A stretch of 64,000 bases of DNA from Coffea arabica (Eukaryota > Streptophyta > Magnoliopsida > Gentianales > Rubiaceae). The stretch covers positions 43,849,072-43,913,071 of the forward strand of contig NC_092326.1 in NCBI RefSeq assembly GCF_036785885.1. Reading direction: 5' to 3'. A program made the translations under genes and the position numbers. Below are positions 1 to 18,814 of this stretch, piece after piece. Within the stretch, counting starts at the first letter, position 1, and every line of letters starts with the position of its first letter. Under the pieces are notes generated by a model. The model was not told where the DNA came from and made no database searches. It saw only the letters and a list, made by a program, of their open reading frames with translations.

Positions 1-1548
1 AAATTTTTTAGACTTGAGCTCAAATTTGAGTTCCAATCCTTAATGAGGTAAAAATTTAAGCTTGAGTTTGATTCGGTTTAATATTTAATAGGCTCGAGTT
101 TGACCATATATATATTTTTTTAATGAAGTTTGATTAAAAACAACCCCCCCCCAAAAAAAACCCCAAATAGGAGTGGGTATATATGAGATGAGTGTTTGTC
201 CAACACCTTGTAGATGAGCCATTCTTTAAGTCTCGCATATTAGTGGATATTCAGAAATAGAGTATTCGTTGGGAGAAGGTCGGACAATTGAAAGCTCCAT
301 TTCTTTTATTATTTAGTTTTTTGGTATAAAAAAAAAGGATTAATCTTTCCTACATTGACAGTGTAGACACTGTCAGCGTTGGATGGATGACAACTATACA
401 AAATTTGAATTTGAAATTCAAATTTTGCATATGTGTCATGGATCCAACGATAATAGTGTATGCACTGTCAGTGTATATAAAATTTACTCTAAAAAAAACG
501 ATGTACTAATTTGATATTGTATTCCACATGTTCATCTGACAATCAACGCATAATCAACCAAAAAAAAAAGGTCTCAGGCCTACAAATACGCATTCATAAA
601 AAAATAAAACAAAAAAAAAGAGAAACTACAATCATCCAGAAACCAATACAATTACATTAAAATCCATTAATTAATTTCCTTGTAATTCAATAAAAGGTTC
701 GAATCATTCCTCAACTTCAATGTTCTTAATCAAATCTTTTGAGCCAAATATGAAATTTTAAAATTAGGATTTTTTTTCCATAAGTGGGAGATCTTGAAAT
801 TGAATCTAATATCTTCTACTTACAATCTCTCTGATGTTACTGCCCAACCCAATCCTCCTTTCTTGATGTATAATTAATTTAATAAGATAAAAATTTTACA
901 CGAGGAAAATAAAGTGCAATAAGCATTACCCTTTCTTTTATTAATTCTAGATCAATTAAATTATATTCTAAAAAAACAAAGTCATAACCTTTATAAATGA
1001 AACTTATAAACCACTTGCACTCTCTCAAATTGGAAAAAAGAAATTACTTAGTTATTTATTAAAAATCATATTTTGTGTCTATATATAAAAATAAAAAAAA
1101 ATGCAGGGTAGGTCAATTATCCGTGGGTTCTCAAACCTTTGATTCTAATACTCCCCACGTATTAGCTACCCTCACCCTGACCCTCTCCGCCAACCAAAAG
1201 AAGAGAAAAAAGAAGAAGAAGAAGAAGAGACAAAATCTTAAAGCTTTATTGATGGAAGTTTTTTTTAAAAAAAAAAAAAAAAAAAAAGAAACTGCTGACT
1301 GAAGGAGTAGCGGAATATCCTAATGCTTCTTTCGGATAAGTAAAAATTGGAGGTAGCCAAAGGAATCAGGGACCTCCTGAGGGCTGGGAAAATGGAGAGG
1401 AGGTTGATCGTAACTATGTGGACATGATATCCCATCATTCCCAGGAAGTAAGAAGAGCCTCTGAGTTGTACCTCTGCCCAGTAGAGTAGAGCCCATATGC
1501 GACGGGCATAACTACCCACCAAATTTGAAGGTAAAAGTGGCAAGTAAG
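1..1548. other. AT-rich intergenic region upstream of the alanyl-tRNA synthetase gene
   Basis: I see no credible coding region. The first 130 bases resemble the degenerate CTCGAG-rich ends of the hAT-like elements found elsewhere in the window. A small MITE lies at 352-475. A long A run at about 1267-1287 precedes the probable promoter and leader. A minus-strand open frame at 1265-1618 is antisense to the leader and first exon and is not supported. Confidence 0.6.
352..475. repeat. Small palindromic MITE
   Basis: The two halves are imperfect inverted copies. The left half reads ACATTGACAGTGTAGACACT then a GTTGGAT-GATGACA block. The right half mirrors this through GTGTCATGGATCCAACG to CACTGTCAGTGTAT, around an AT centre that is itself palindromic. 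Length about 124 bp with no coding capacity. The layout fits a short terminal-inverted-repeat element. The family cannot be named and no target duplication was confirmed. Confidence 0.55.
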
Positions 1549-8756
<7,208 letters not shown>

Positions 8757-9307
8757 GAACTTGAGAGAGTCACATCCGGGGAATAAGCTATACGGGCACT
8801 AGTTAGCGCAATGGATTTTTTGTTCCGTGTCACTCTATGTTCCACTTTTTATTATATTATTATTCTTTTTTCATAAATATCATATTTTTATTTCTTCAAA
8901 ATCCAATTATTGCTAATTGAGTATAAAATATATACAACAATTTTTAAAAAGTAATATATAATAAAAAATTAAAAAATAAAGTAGAAGATTCATAAAAAAT
9001 TCTCCTTTTTTTATGCATTTTAAATTTTGAGTTTATTAAATTTTGTGTTATTCAGTTAATAGTTATTGGATTTTAAAGATACAAAAAGAATTAAAATATG
9101 ATATTTATGAAGAAAAAATAATAATATAATAAAAATAAGAGAGAATGTGACAAAAAGAAGTGAGACAGATGATCTGTTGTTGCTAGCTTGTAGGTGGATG
9201 GCAGTTGCTGTGTAGTGTGTATACCAAATTACACAATGTGGAAGCAATTATTGACCCAGTGTTACGCTTTGTAATAATGGATGAGAAAGAAATTTGAGGA
9301 CTTTAAG
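8757..9307. other. AlaRS 3' region and AT-rich spacer
   Basis: The sequence after the stop codon is very AT-rich and offers several possible poly(A) signals. No second gene is visible before the hAT-like element that begins at 9308. Confidence 0.5.
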
Positions 9308-9585
9308 TAGGGTGGCAAAGGGGGCGGGGATCCCTCCCTCGGCCCTGCCCCACTCCCTGCCTCAATTCCCCACACCACCTGCCCTGCCTCGCCCTGCCCC
9401 ATTTTTCCTATGAGTGATAATTTGGGAGATGGGATGGGGCTAGGTATCATCCCCCACCCCTCGGCCCATTTAAAATAGTGGGAGAAAAATTTTCCCTGTC
9501 TCCGCTCCCGTCTTGCCCCATCCCCCACCTCTTACTTCCCCAGTGGGTGAGCGTAGGCAAGCACTCGCTCTCGTTGCCGTCCCTA
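9308..9585. mobile_element. Small hAT-like element, GC-rich
   Basis: The left end reads TAGGGTGGCAA and the right end TTGCCGTCCCTA, an imperfect terminal inverted repeat. It is flanked by actttaag on the left and aacttaag on the right, a plausible decayed 8-bp duplication. The body is a run of GGCGGGG / CCCTGCCCC blocks on both strands. The 278-bp length and lack of coding capacity make it non-autonomous. Confidence 0.6.
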
Positions 9586-9650
9586 AACTTAAGAAGTGTT
9601 TATTATTGAGTTTTAACTCTTTTTTTTTTTAAATACTACAACCACACATG

Positions 9651-10130
9651 CATTACTACTTAGTAATAAGTAGCAATTTTGTTTTTCAACTCCAATAAAT
9701 GACTTTTTGTTGAAATAATTAAATCTAATCCCAGATTAACCTTCAAAAGCCGGCAACTCTTGAAGGCAATCCAGGGACTTAACTACCCAATCCAAACCCC
9801 TCCCCAGAACCAATGTGGGACTATTAAACTAAGACTGCAGAGCACCTGCTGCTAAGTATGTACTAGCACCCAATACCCCAGAATTTCCAATTGTTTGTCT
9901 TTCTTCAACTCCAGTAAATGACTTTTTGTTGAAATAATTAAACCTAATCCCATGTTAACCTCCAAAAGTCGACAACCCGGGATTTAATTGCCCGACCCAA
10001 ACCCTTCGGAATCGATGTGGAACTACTAAACTAGGACTGTGGAGCACCTGTTGCTAGGTGCGTACTAACACCCAAAATCCCAGTAGTAATGCACCTGCTG
10101 CATTACTACTTAGTAGTAAGTAGCAATTGG
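9651..10130. repeat. Tandem duplication of a ~200-bp unit
   Basis: Two diverged copies, about 9687-9890 and 9905-10085, share blocks such as AATGACTTTTTGTTGAAATA, ATTAACCT-CAAAAG and GAGCACCTG-TGCTA. A short block CATTACTACTTAGTA-TAAGTAGCAATT occurs on both sides of the pair, at about 9651 and 10103. The units have no open frame. The arrangement suggests a duplicated non-coding repeat or a relic of a larger element. Confidence 0.6.
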
Positions 10131-10565
10131 TTTGGTCAAGATTGCTACAACAATTGTGAAATGTGAATTCACATCACAGTGACGTGAGAAAGACGGTGGA
10201 CGCGTACTTCGTCCATTGCATTACTGCTCTGCTAGAAACAGGGGAAGACAAAAAGGTCCTCTCTCTAACTGAGTAGCTGTTATGTCGGTGGTCTTGGAAT
10301 TAGATTGGGTCTTAGAATTGGATTGGGCCGGCGGATTTGGATTTTTTTTTTTTTGTCAAAAATATTTTCAAAAATAGTTTAGTTTGTTAGTAAATCTTTG
10401 GAGACGGGCGCTTGTGCATAGGATGAGCGAAGCAATCATAACAACACTCACCCAAAATGTCGTAATTGTATGATGTGTGTCCTATCTTCTCAACAACGAA
10501 ACACGTCAGCTTTTCTTATTTAGCGGAAGAAAAGTCCTTTTTTTAGCGGAAAGATTTGTCCCTAT

Positions 10566-10945
10566 TAGGGGTGCAAACGAGCCGAGGCGAGTCGAGTTTT
10601 GACCTTATCGAGTCGAGCCTTAATTTAATTTCATTGAACTCAAACTTGAGCTCGAGCTCGACGAGCTGGTAATTTTCAAGGTCGAGCTCGAAAAAAATAA
10701 AAAATAATTATTTTATATTTTTAAAAAATAAATAAAATAATATTTTTTCTTAATAAATAATAAAATATTAAGGATATTTATGTAATTTTACTATTAAAAA
10801 TAAAAAAAATATATATATATATATACTCGAGCTCGCGAGCCTAACGAGTTTAATGTTTTGAGCTCGACTCTGGCTCGAGCACCTCGAGCTCGAGTCGAGC
10901 TCGAATCGAGCCGCTCGCGAGCGGCTCGATTCGTTTGCACCCCTA
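10566..10945. mobile_element. Non-autonomous hAT element with perfect 8-bp target duplication
   Basis: The ends TAGGGGTGCAAACGA and TCGTTTGCACCCCTA are perfect 15-bp inverted repeats. Both sides carry the identical octamer GTCCCTAT (10558-10565 and 10946-10953), as expected for hAT insertion. The body is dominated by GAGCTCGA / TCGAGCTC palindromic words around an AT-rich centre. It has no transposase frame. The same architecture recurs at 43982-44422. Confidence 0.85.
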
Positions 10946-10953
10946 GTCCCTAT

Positions 10954-12182
10954 CTATCCCATTGTGGGCAATTCCAATTTTTTTTTTTTAAAAAAAAAAG
11001 AAAAGAGAAGAACAAGTACTAATCATTAATTGCCAACCATTGGTCCATGCCAAACTCCAATTACTAATATGTGGATGACAGCTAAACTCAGAATTCTGCT
11101 TTTTAAACCCGCGTTAGCGTCCTGCTTAGCTTAGCTTCCAGTTCATTAACGAAAAACACCCGTACTTGACTCATCATCTCTCGTCTTTTCTTTTCCTTTT
11201 TTTTTTTTTTTTCATGTCGATACGGTAGCTTCCTACGTTACAGGGAGAATGGGGACACGAAGAGATCCTGAAATAATTCAAAGGGGACTGAACCATCATC
11301 GGATCGAACTGATCCACCTGAATTTTTTAAACAATGCCGCATTTAATTGTGACAAATTGGTGGGAGACAAAGTTTCAAACCTTATCAAACATTGCCTCAC
11401 ACCTCACTAAGTTTTAATGCATTGGTGATGGCCACCGTTCCTAGATTTACCCGCAGTTAGCAGGGTTGATCAGAGTACAACGTCTGGAAATTTGTTGATT
11501 GATTAAATTGTCCACAACATTTACGGTGTGTTTAGATTGTAATTTTTCAAATGTTTTTTGTCAACATATTTTTCAATCACTTTTTTTCGTTGCATATATC
11601 AAATTATTACGGTACTTTTTCTATAAAAATGCAATCCAAACAAACTTTCAAAGCAACTGTTTAAACACACCAGCTGTTACCAGCTGTTAAACGCACGGGA
11701 TGATACGTGTTTCTAGAGAGAGAGAGAGAGAGAAGGGGACGGCGGCGAGGGAGGGAGAGAGTCGGTGGGCGCAGTGAATTGCACCCAAGGTGGTGAGGAG
11801 AAGCTCGGAGTCCACGCTGACCGACCGACCGACTCGAGCAACAAAAGCAAAGGCTGTTTGTCAAACGAGAGAGGGAAGGGTCCCCAGCCCTGTGCCCACC
11901 CCAATCCAACGGCAGAGCTGGTTCTCTATTCTCTGTCTCAGCCGCGTATGCCCCATTGATGTTTTGATGCAAAGGTGAGTGGTATCCCCCTCTCTCTCTC
12001 TCTCTTACTTTCAAGAACTACAGTATTCTTAGTGACATAGCCAATTGCTATACACTTTTATCACTGTAAATATACTACGGCTGGCATGGCATGCCACCCC
12101 AAGAAAAAGAAGAAGAAGAGGAGGAGGAAGAAGAATGATGAAATAAATAAATAAAACACCCCACCCAAATTCAAAGGTATGC
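10954..12182. other. Intergenic and far-upstream region of the expansin-like gene
   Basis: It contains a GTTTGG-ended MITE (about 11526-11645), a GA repeat (about 11715-11734), a CT repeat (about 11990-12005), and a purine-rich AAG/GAG stretch near 12105-12135. Overlapping short frames at 11661-12014 on both strands come from a GC-richer patch and resemble no family I know. They may be part of a promoter or an unrecognised transcript. Confidence 0.4.
11526..11645. repeat. GTTTGG-ended MITE copy
   Basis: The copy runs from GTGTGTTTAGATTG to GCAATCCAAACAAAC with a TTTTTC-rich body that includes a CATATATCAAAT word. It is one of about nine related copies in the window and is non-coding. Confidence 0.5.
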
Positions 12183-12190
12183 TATAAATA
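12183..12190 (+). promoter_or_regulatory. TATA box of the expansin-like gene
   Basis: TATAAATA stands about 280 bp before the start codon in an otherwise TATA-poor stretch. A transcription start near 12215 would give a leader of about 245 nt. No intron in that leader can be proved. Confidence 0.5.
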
Positions 12191-12461
12191 TCCCATCATC
12201 ACTCATCAGTGTTGTGCTCTCCAAGACCAAGAGACGAGTACAGTTACAGTACACCCCTCTTGATTCCTCTCTTCTACTCTTCTGTTTCTCTCCTCTTTGA
12301 TCCCCTTTCTTTCTGCATTACTGCATAATTACACGATCTCATCTGGTTGGTTGACAGAACTCGCTCGCTAGCTTCCATATATAATTATCAAATATACTAG
12401 TAGTACAACAAAAAAATTAGGCAGATAGTAGGTGAGGCATTAGACAATTACATCTCCCAGA

Positions 12462-14683
12462 ATGCCTGCAGTCGTCGACCTTGCTTGTTTATCATGTCTG
12501 TTGCTTCTCATATCCTCCTCCTCTACGGCCACAGCTTGTGATCGCTGCGTCCACAGCACCAAAGCTGCTTTCTTCAACAAGGCATCTGCACTTCAATGTA
12601 CGTCTCACTCGCTCACTCACTCATCAACACACTTTGTTTAATTTCTTAAATGATCAACATCTCCTATACATGTAAACTTTTTCTCCGTTTCTTTCCTCGT
12701 CTGTCACTGAGATAATGCTGCTATCATCAAATTAATGCAGCTGGTGCTTGTGGGTATGGCTCAATGGCCACAAGTTTCAACGCTGGCCACCTTGCGGCTG
12801 CTGTTCCTGCCATTTACAAAGATGGAGCAGGTTGCGGCGCATGTTTTCAGGTACACACTTATTTTATACACTCCGCTCAAATTCCTTTTCTTTCTTTCTT
12901 TCTTTCTTTTTTTTTGGGTTAATTTCCTTTTTCAGTAGCAGTATTGTTCAAATGTTTTCCATCAAGGTTGCCATGATCTTGAACAATGATCAAGCTATAA
13001 TAACACTGCTAACTTATTTACCTGCATACTTATCAGTGAAAGATTGCAATTGCAGATAAGATGCAAGAACACACAGCTCTGTACCAAGCAAGGGGCCAAG
13101 GTGATCGTCACGGATCTTAATAAAAACAATAATGAGACGGATTTTGTGCTTAGCAGCAGAGCTTTCAGGGCCATGGCTGTGCAGGGCAAGGATCAAGACA
13201 TTTTGAAGCTTGGCATCCTTGACGTCGAATACAAGAGGTCACCACCAATCCTATGTTACTAGTACTTATGATATATTATACTGTTAGTATAATACTGCTG
13301 CTGCTCCAACACAGCTCAATCCGTGCCCAGACACTTTTCTTTTCTTTTCTTTTCTTTTCTTTTTTAAAACATTTTCAGAGGGATCCGAAGATACCATTTT
13401 AGTAGTACCTAATAATACCAACTGCGACAACATTTTCCACTTTGTAGATAGCTCTTCTAGAACTCCAGGTCTTTTTTTATTGGTTTTTTTTTTGGTGTTT
13501 TTGGGGGGGGGGGGGGGGGTTGTGTGTGCTGTTGTGGGTGGTGGATTAGAAACTCCATCATTAGTTCCTAATACGATAAACTAATTAATCGTATTGTGGG
13601 GTCCGGGCTAATTCGATCATTTTGTCTTTGTGTTAGTAAAGCTCAAATTAAGATTATTGCTGGTAATTTGGATAGAATATTATTTAAAATAATTATTGTA
13701 TCATTTTTTATGATGTGATGTATATAAAATAAAAAATAATAAAAAATATAAAAAAAATTAATTAAAAAAAATAGTTTTAGGATGCCGGCGAAATATTTCA
13801 GATTTCCAAACACACTTACTAGTAGTACTAACACTGCTTAGATGTAATGTGGGCCTAAAGTAGCCCATTAGCATTCGCGTCAGGTGGGGGCCCTTTTGTC
13901 CGGGAAATAAGCAGCTAGCTTAGCTGTAGAGGTCGTAACATGACCGTTACACTTTAAATACTACTACAAAGGCATATACAATAATGATCTGATTACATTT
14001 GTTGATGTTCAGACTTTGAGATCCACTTGGAAAGCCATACCTACCACATACATATTGTATATATATGCTTTTTGTCTCCTTAAATTTTGGTTGGTTGGTT
14101 GGTTGGTTGGAGTGTCCATAAACATAAACATAGTAGAGTGCTAACTAGCAAATGAAGTGCATATGAACGAATGGTTTTGGTTGGAGCAGGGTTCCTTGTG
14201 ATTACAGAAGGAATCTGGGCATTCGCGTGGAAGAATCAAGCCAGAAGCGTAGTAATTATCTAGCCATTAAGTTCTTGTACCAAGGTGGCCAGACGGAGAT
14301 CGTGGGTGTTGATGTGGCTCAGGTAAACACTCCAACCCTGCATTTGATCAGTTGTTGCCTCTCTTTGTCAGGAGGAAATTAGATTCTGATTGGTATTTTG
14401 GTTGATGAATTTGACACAGGTTGATTCACCAAATTGGACTTTCATGAGCCGAAACTACGGCGCTGTCTGGGATAGCAGCAGAGTTCCAAGCGGGGCGTTG
14501 CAGCTCCGGGTGGTGGTGACGGCTGGCTACGATGGCAAGTTTGTGTGGGCTAAAAATGCGTTACCTGCGGATTGGAAGAATGGGATGGTCTACGATTCCG
14601 GTGTCCAGATCACTGATGTTGCTCAAGAGGGTTGTTCTCCTTGTGATGATGGAAGCTGGCCAGCCACCGCCCGTTTAATATAA
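12462..14683 (+). CDS. Expansin-like A protein (EXLA)
   Basis: Secreted cell-wall protein of the expansin-like A branch, whose wall activity is not firmly established. Exons 12462-12597, 12741-12850, 13056-13237, 14190-14322 and 14420-14683 join to 274 residues with no stop. Residues 1-25 form a signal peptide cut before CDRC. A Cys-rich double-psi beta-barrel domain follows ([41 protein letters not shown]). A C-terminal wall-binding domain starts near [12 protein letters not shown] and ends [16 protein letters not shown]. The catalytic-type HFD motif of alpha- and beta-expansins is absent, as usual for EXLA. Exon 1 ends in phase 1 inside the Ser codon of the ALQS-GACGYG segment. The intron before exon 4 is long (about 950 bp) and holds TTTTC repeats and a G run. 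Confidence 0.93.
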
Positions 14684-15050
14684 TCTCTTCCCCACCGCTC
14701 GTTAAACTTCAGTAATTACCCACTGATGTTGCTTGCTTACTGAATAAACATTAAAGCTTGGTTTAGATTTCCTGCACTTACTTTTACTCACTACTACTGT
14801 TCTTGTTTTATATATGTAGTGGTTAAGGGTTTTGGGAGTTCGCAGTAGCTACTGCAATTATTATTTGTTAGTGTTTCCTTTCCACAACTCTGGGACAAGC
14901 TGAAAGTGGAGGGAGAAGTGTATTTGTTTTCGTTGCCAAATAAGAAGCAGAGCGTACATGAGGAGGGTCGGCATTCGCATTTCCCATCATAGCTAGGAAA
15001 AGTTTTGTGCCCCTGTATATTCTACACTTTGTATTGTGACTTTTAACACA
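14684..15050 (+). other. 3' UTR and downstream flank of the expansin-like gene
   Basis: AATAAA at 14743-14748, 60 bases after the stop, is a good poly(A) signal. The remaining sequence up to the inferred Helitron end holds no gene that I can see. Confidence 0.5.
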
Positions 15051-15481
15051 CTAGGAGGTGGGTACCGCGATTGCCCAGAAATGTGTAGGATTGGTTAGCG
15101 CAAGTCAAAAGGCATGAAGTGCTTAGGAGGAATTTTGTCTGAGAAAAACTTGATTGTTTATATACTTATTGATTTTTTGGTTTGCATTGACCGTATTTTG
15201 ATTTGCTAGTTAAATTAAATTGCTTGCATAGTAAAAATTGATTCGGAAACTGGAAATTATTTATTTTTGGATGTTTGGCTCAATTATATTTCTTTTAATA
15301 TTATGATAATCACAGATAATTAGTGTAGAAATGAGAATTTATTGTAAAACAAATAAGTATGTAATAAAGGTAAAGAGAATAAAATAGCAAATATAGTTAT
15401 AATGCGTGGTAATTATGATTAAATATACATAGTGGAAAACACATTAAAGGCAACAGTAATGTATGCAAAATAAGTAGAAGG

Positions 15482-15870
15482 TCAACCATTGATGTTGAGA
15501 TTGTTTATGTTAATATTTTCAGCATTAAAAACTTCATCCGTTGAGTAGGATGTGATTATTTCATAAGCTGCACGTTTCATGGGTTTGAACTTGGAAGGAG
15601 AGGGCTTAATGTAGCACAGGAGTAGCTTTCCTTGTAAAGTATGCGCAAGGTATTGAGCAAGATCAACGCCCTGTTGTTAAAAAAGAATGCAAGAAAATTG
15701 TAATGGATTAAAAAAAGAAGGAAGAGAATATTTGGTTTAAAAAAGTAATAGTATAGTTCTGCGGTTGAATACTGAATTAGCCTCTCTGCTTCAACATCCA
15801 TAGCAGTAGCACATAAAGATCCAGTTTTATCAATGAGTGAAATTGCAATGAGAGCTCTTACCTGTGAATC
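15482..15870 (-). pseudogene. RPA1-like protein of the Helitron, C-terminal exons
   Basis: Plant Helitrons carry genes for single-strand-DNA-binding proteins related to replication protein A. The last exon (15670-15482) runs from GVDLAQYLAHTLQGK to a stop and is clean. The preceding segment (about 15866-15754) encodes RALIAISLIDKTGS then ATAMDVEAERLI, a classic RPA C-terminal OB-fold segment. The donor site after the segment ending AERLIQYSTAELY is not canonical, so the gene may be broken. Upstream pieces at about 17865-17090 could be further exons, but their frames are short and interrupted and I could not join them. Intact expression is doubtful. Confidence 0.6.
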
Positions 15871-18814
15871 AGCAAGCACAAAGGTGTAAAAGTTTTGCTG
15901 GAGGTGCGAATTATTTTTAATATGACTAACTTCTATAACTTGGAGAGCAACTGTCCAGTTTGATGAATGCCAGCGAACAGCAGATAGAGGGATTATTACA
16001 GGTTGCATTGTAAGATTTCCTATAATAGAAAAGGAAAGAATTAAATGGGTGAAGTACAATCTATACGAGTTAAAAGGGCTGCAGAAAAGATAGAATTGGA
16101 ACATTAGGAACGGATATGTTAGGGAAAAAAATGCATTTTGAAGCTGGGATATGCTTAAATGAACGGAACTATACTGATAAAAGCAGCAAAAGAAAAGGTG
16201 GAAGAAATGAAGCCGGACCTTGGAGTCACCGGAGAGTACAAAGTAGAGAAATCTGAGATGATAATGAGGGAAAATGAAACACACGAGAAGGAAGATGTTG
16301 ATGGTAAAAGTAGTATCAGAGGAAGGAAAGTATTGTATATTGCTGTTTTGTTCTTGTACGTTTTGGAGGAATGCATATAAAAGTAAAATGGTTATGTACT
16401 TAACTCAAAGTGATGAATGTATGTTTAAAACATAAAGCTATAGAATCTGAAAAGATTGATATGCATGGTGTCATTTTCATCCAATTCCAAAGGTGTAGAG
16501 CTGTAGGAAGGGACCATTATTGGTGATAAAATGATCAGAATCTGAAATGTTCGCGTGTATTCATTGTTAGGTAGTGAAAAGTACAAAATGCTGATAAAAG
16601 GAATGTCTTCAGGGATTCAGTAACTATTTTGGACGTTTGCTGTAATTTTTTTCAGCAATAAATGATCTACATAATTAACATTGCATTTATGTAATGAGGT
16701 GGAATAAAACTGAACAGTGTTATTGGAAGTAAAAAGGTTCTAATACATTTTATTGAAGCATTTAAAAAGCCGCAGACGCACGATCAGACAACATAACAGA
16801 GGTTAATCACAGCTATAAGCATCTGAATAAATACTAAAAGTGTTATACCATGGAAATAGCTTTTCAACTCCATTATAATCAAATATTAAAACAGCAAATG
16901 TGATGTGTGATTCTGGAATAAACATAAGAGTTTCGTTATGCTGTAATTGATGTTGAAGAGCGAAGCTTCTCTAATTCCTTTTTAGATGTTTCCCTCTGAT
17001 ACCAATCTCTGTAATGTTATGGCCAGTTTTGATAAGTACGGTGGGAGTTCTTTCACCATTGAAGAAGCGATCAGTGAATCTTGGAATTTTCTAGTAATCA
17101 TTAAGAAAAGTTAGAATGAAAAACCGAACATAAAAAAATAGGCTAAAGAAAATAGATGAATATGCATATAATAATAACTCACCATTGAATTTGGTGTTGC
17201 TGAATGGAAAAATTTGATAAAAACAATGGGAATCAGTTATGTTTTGAGAAAAGTCTGGCTTTAATGATGAAGCCACATCATGGCGGTTAAGCGATAAGAA
17301 TGTGGTATCTGAGGTCATTAAACAGATAATGTATTAGAAATAATGATAACAGAAATGAATATAGGAAATAGAGTAAAACATATACAGGCCTTGTGTATAG
17401 GCAGCGTTATTCTCCAAAATATTTGGGAGTGGAACTGTCCTGTCCAGGATAAGTAAAATTGTTGTTGGAGTTCAGAGAAATGAATAATGTCGAAAATAAG
17501 ATTTCCAGCATGACAAAGCATCAACATATCATGTGTGTTAATGATATTGTCATGGCAATAGTCATCCTATCGTTCTTCAAAGCAGCCATTGACAATTGTG
17601 AGAGGCCATTTTTGCAGTCCATATCTGAGGATGATTGTGTTCTTTTGATGCTGATGAAGTAACAGCTGAAACTGGGCGGGTAAAATCTGGGATTGATTGA
17701 TGGAGTAAGTAACAGCAAATATAGTAATATAAATATATTATATATGGATAGTCTGAAAGTTTTTGTTTTATAAGAAAAGAAAATGTGTACCTGGTCTTTA
17801 TGGCAACATTTGAAGAGAAAACAGTAAGTTGCTGGTTGGCTGTTGAGAACTTGATGGAGGATCAAACATATTTTCTGCTATCAAAGTGGTAGAAGAAGAA
17901 GAAGATAACAGGAGAAAAAATTGGTATGGGGGTATTAATATATATACCAGAAAGATTGCAAAATTTGTGAATGAAGAAAAAATAGGAAACAGCAAAGATG
18001 GTTGGTTGCAGACAGTTGCAGCTTTTTGTTTGATCTGTGTGCTATTCAATTTTGGTACATCACGTGTTGAATAAAGGACTGACTATGTATATGTTTAACA
18101 ATAAAAAGAACAAAGTTTTATTAGTATTGTTAACGCTTGCCATAATTCTCTTGATAAGCATAAGTACATGAACTGGAACATGGGAGCATGAAGCATTCAG
18201 GATTTTTTTGACAAGGAGAAGTTTATGAGGGACATTAAATAAAGTTGCATATAAATTAGTATGCATTCGGTACACATGTATTACAAGGAGATTAAAGCCA
18301 GGTACCCAATGATATTTGTTAAGAGCCAACGATGTTGTAGGAGTTTCAGAAAGTGCAGCAGCTTGCATCTGAGTGTGAATGTATGCACTGACCTTCTGGT
18401 CCTACATTTTTGATGGAATGGCACCAGCTGCAATGATCATTCCCATTTTCTCCCCTAAAAAGCATGACCAATCCTACCGTGAATCTGCAGCGTGCACAAA
18501 GGCATGGTTAGCAAAGTAAATATGTATGCTTGCTGTACCTATAGCAGCTCAAGCATTATAAGATATACTGAAGGATATATGTCTATTAAAGGCAATCACT
18601 ATTGGCAGATACCGTCCAAGCAGAAACTGACAAGTATATGTTCCATTTCCTGTAAGTATCTGATACAAATGACCAATAAAAACTTTTTTAGGATGTTTCA
18701 TTGGGGTAGTTTATTCACAGCTTTGTAGTTTTAACATCCAATGAAAGAAAATGAAAGCAGCTTTAGATTCATTTAACAGGAAATTACGTCAACCTCAGGT
18801 AAAAGAGAGCTTAC
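15871..18814 (-). other. Helitron interior, possible RPA-like exons and introns
   Basis: AT-rich sequence with several short minus-strand frames (18368-18060, 18049-17798, 17865-17521, 17527-17318, 17318-17091). A frame starting MFDPPSSSQQ at about 17860 ends near a GT donor, and a frame starting MTSDTTFLSLNRHD ends in a good GT donor near 17182. These could be 5' RPA exons by position. None has a recognisable domain on its own. Confidence 0.35.

Noticed and set aside
11661..12014. Overlapping frames on both strands upstream of the expansin-like gene
   Set aside because: They arise from a GC-richer stretch with GA/CT repeats; no homology or promoter evidence.
18060..18368. 102-codon minus frame as a separate Helitron protein
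   Set aside because: It spans AT-rich sequence without a recognisable domain and may be intronic or leader sequence of the RPA-like gene.
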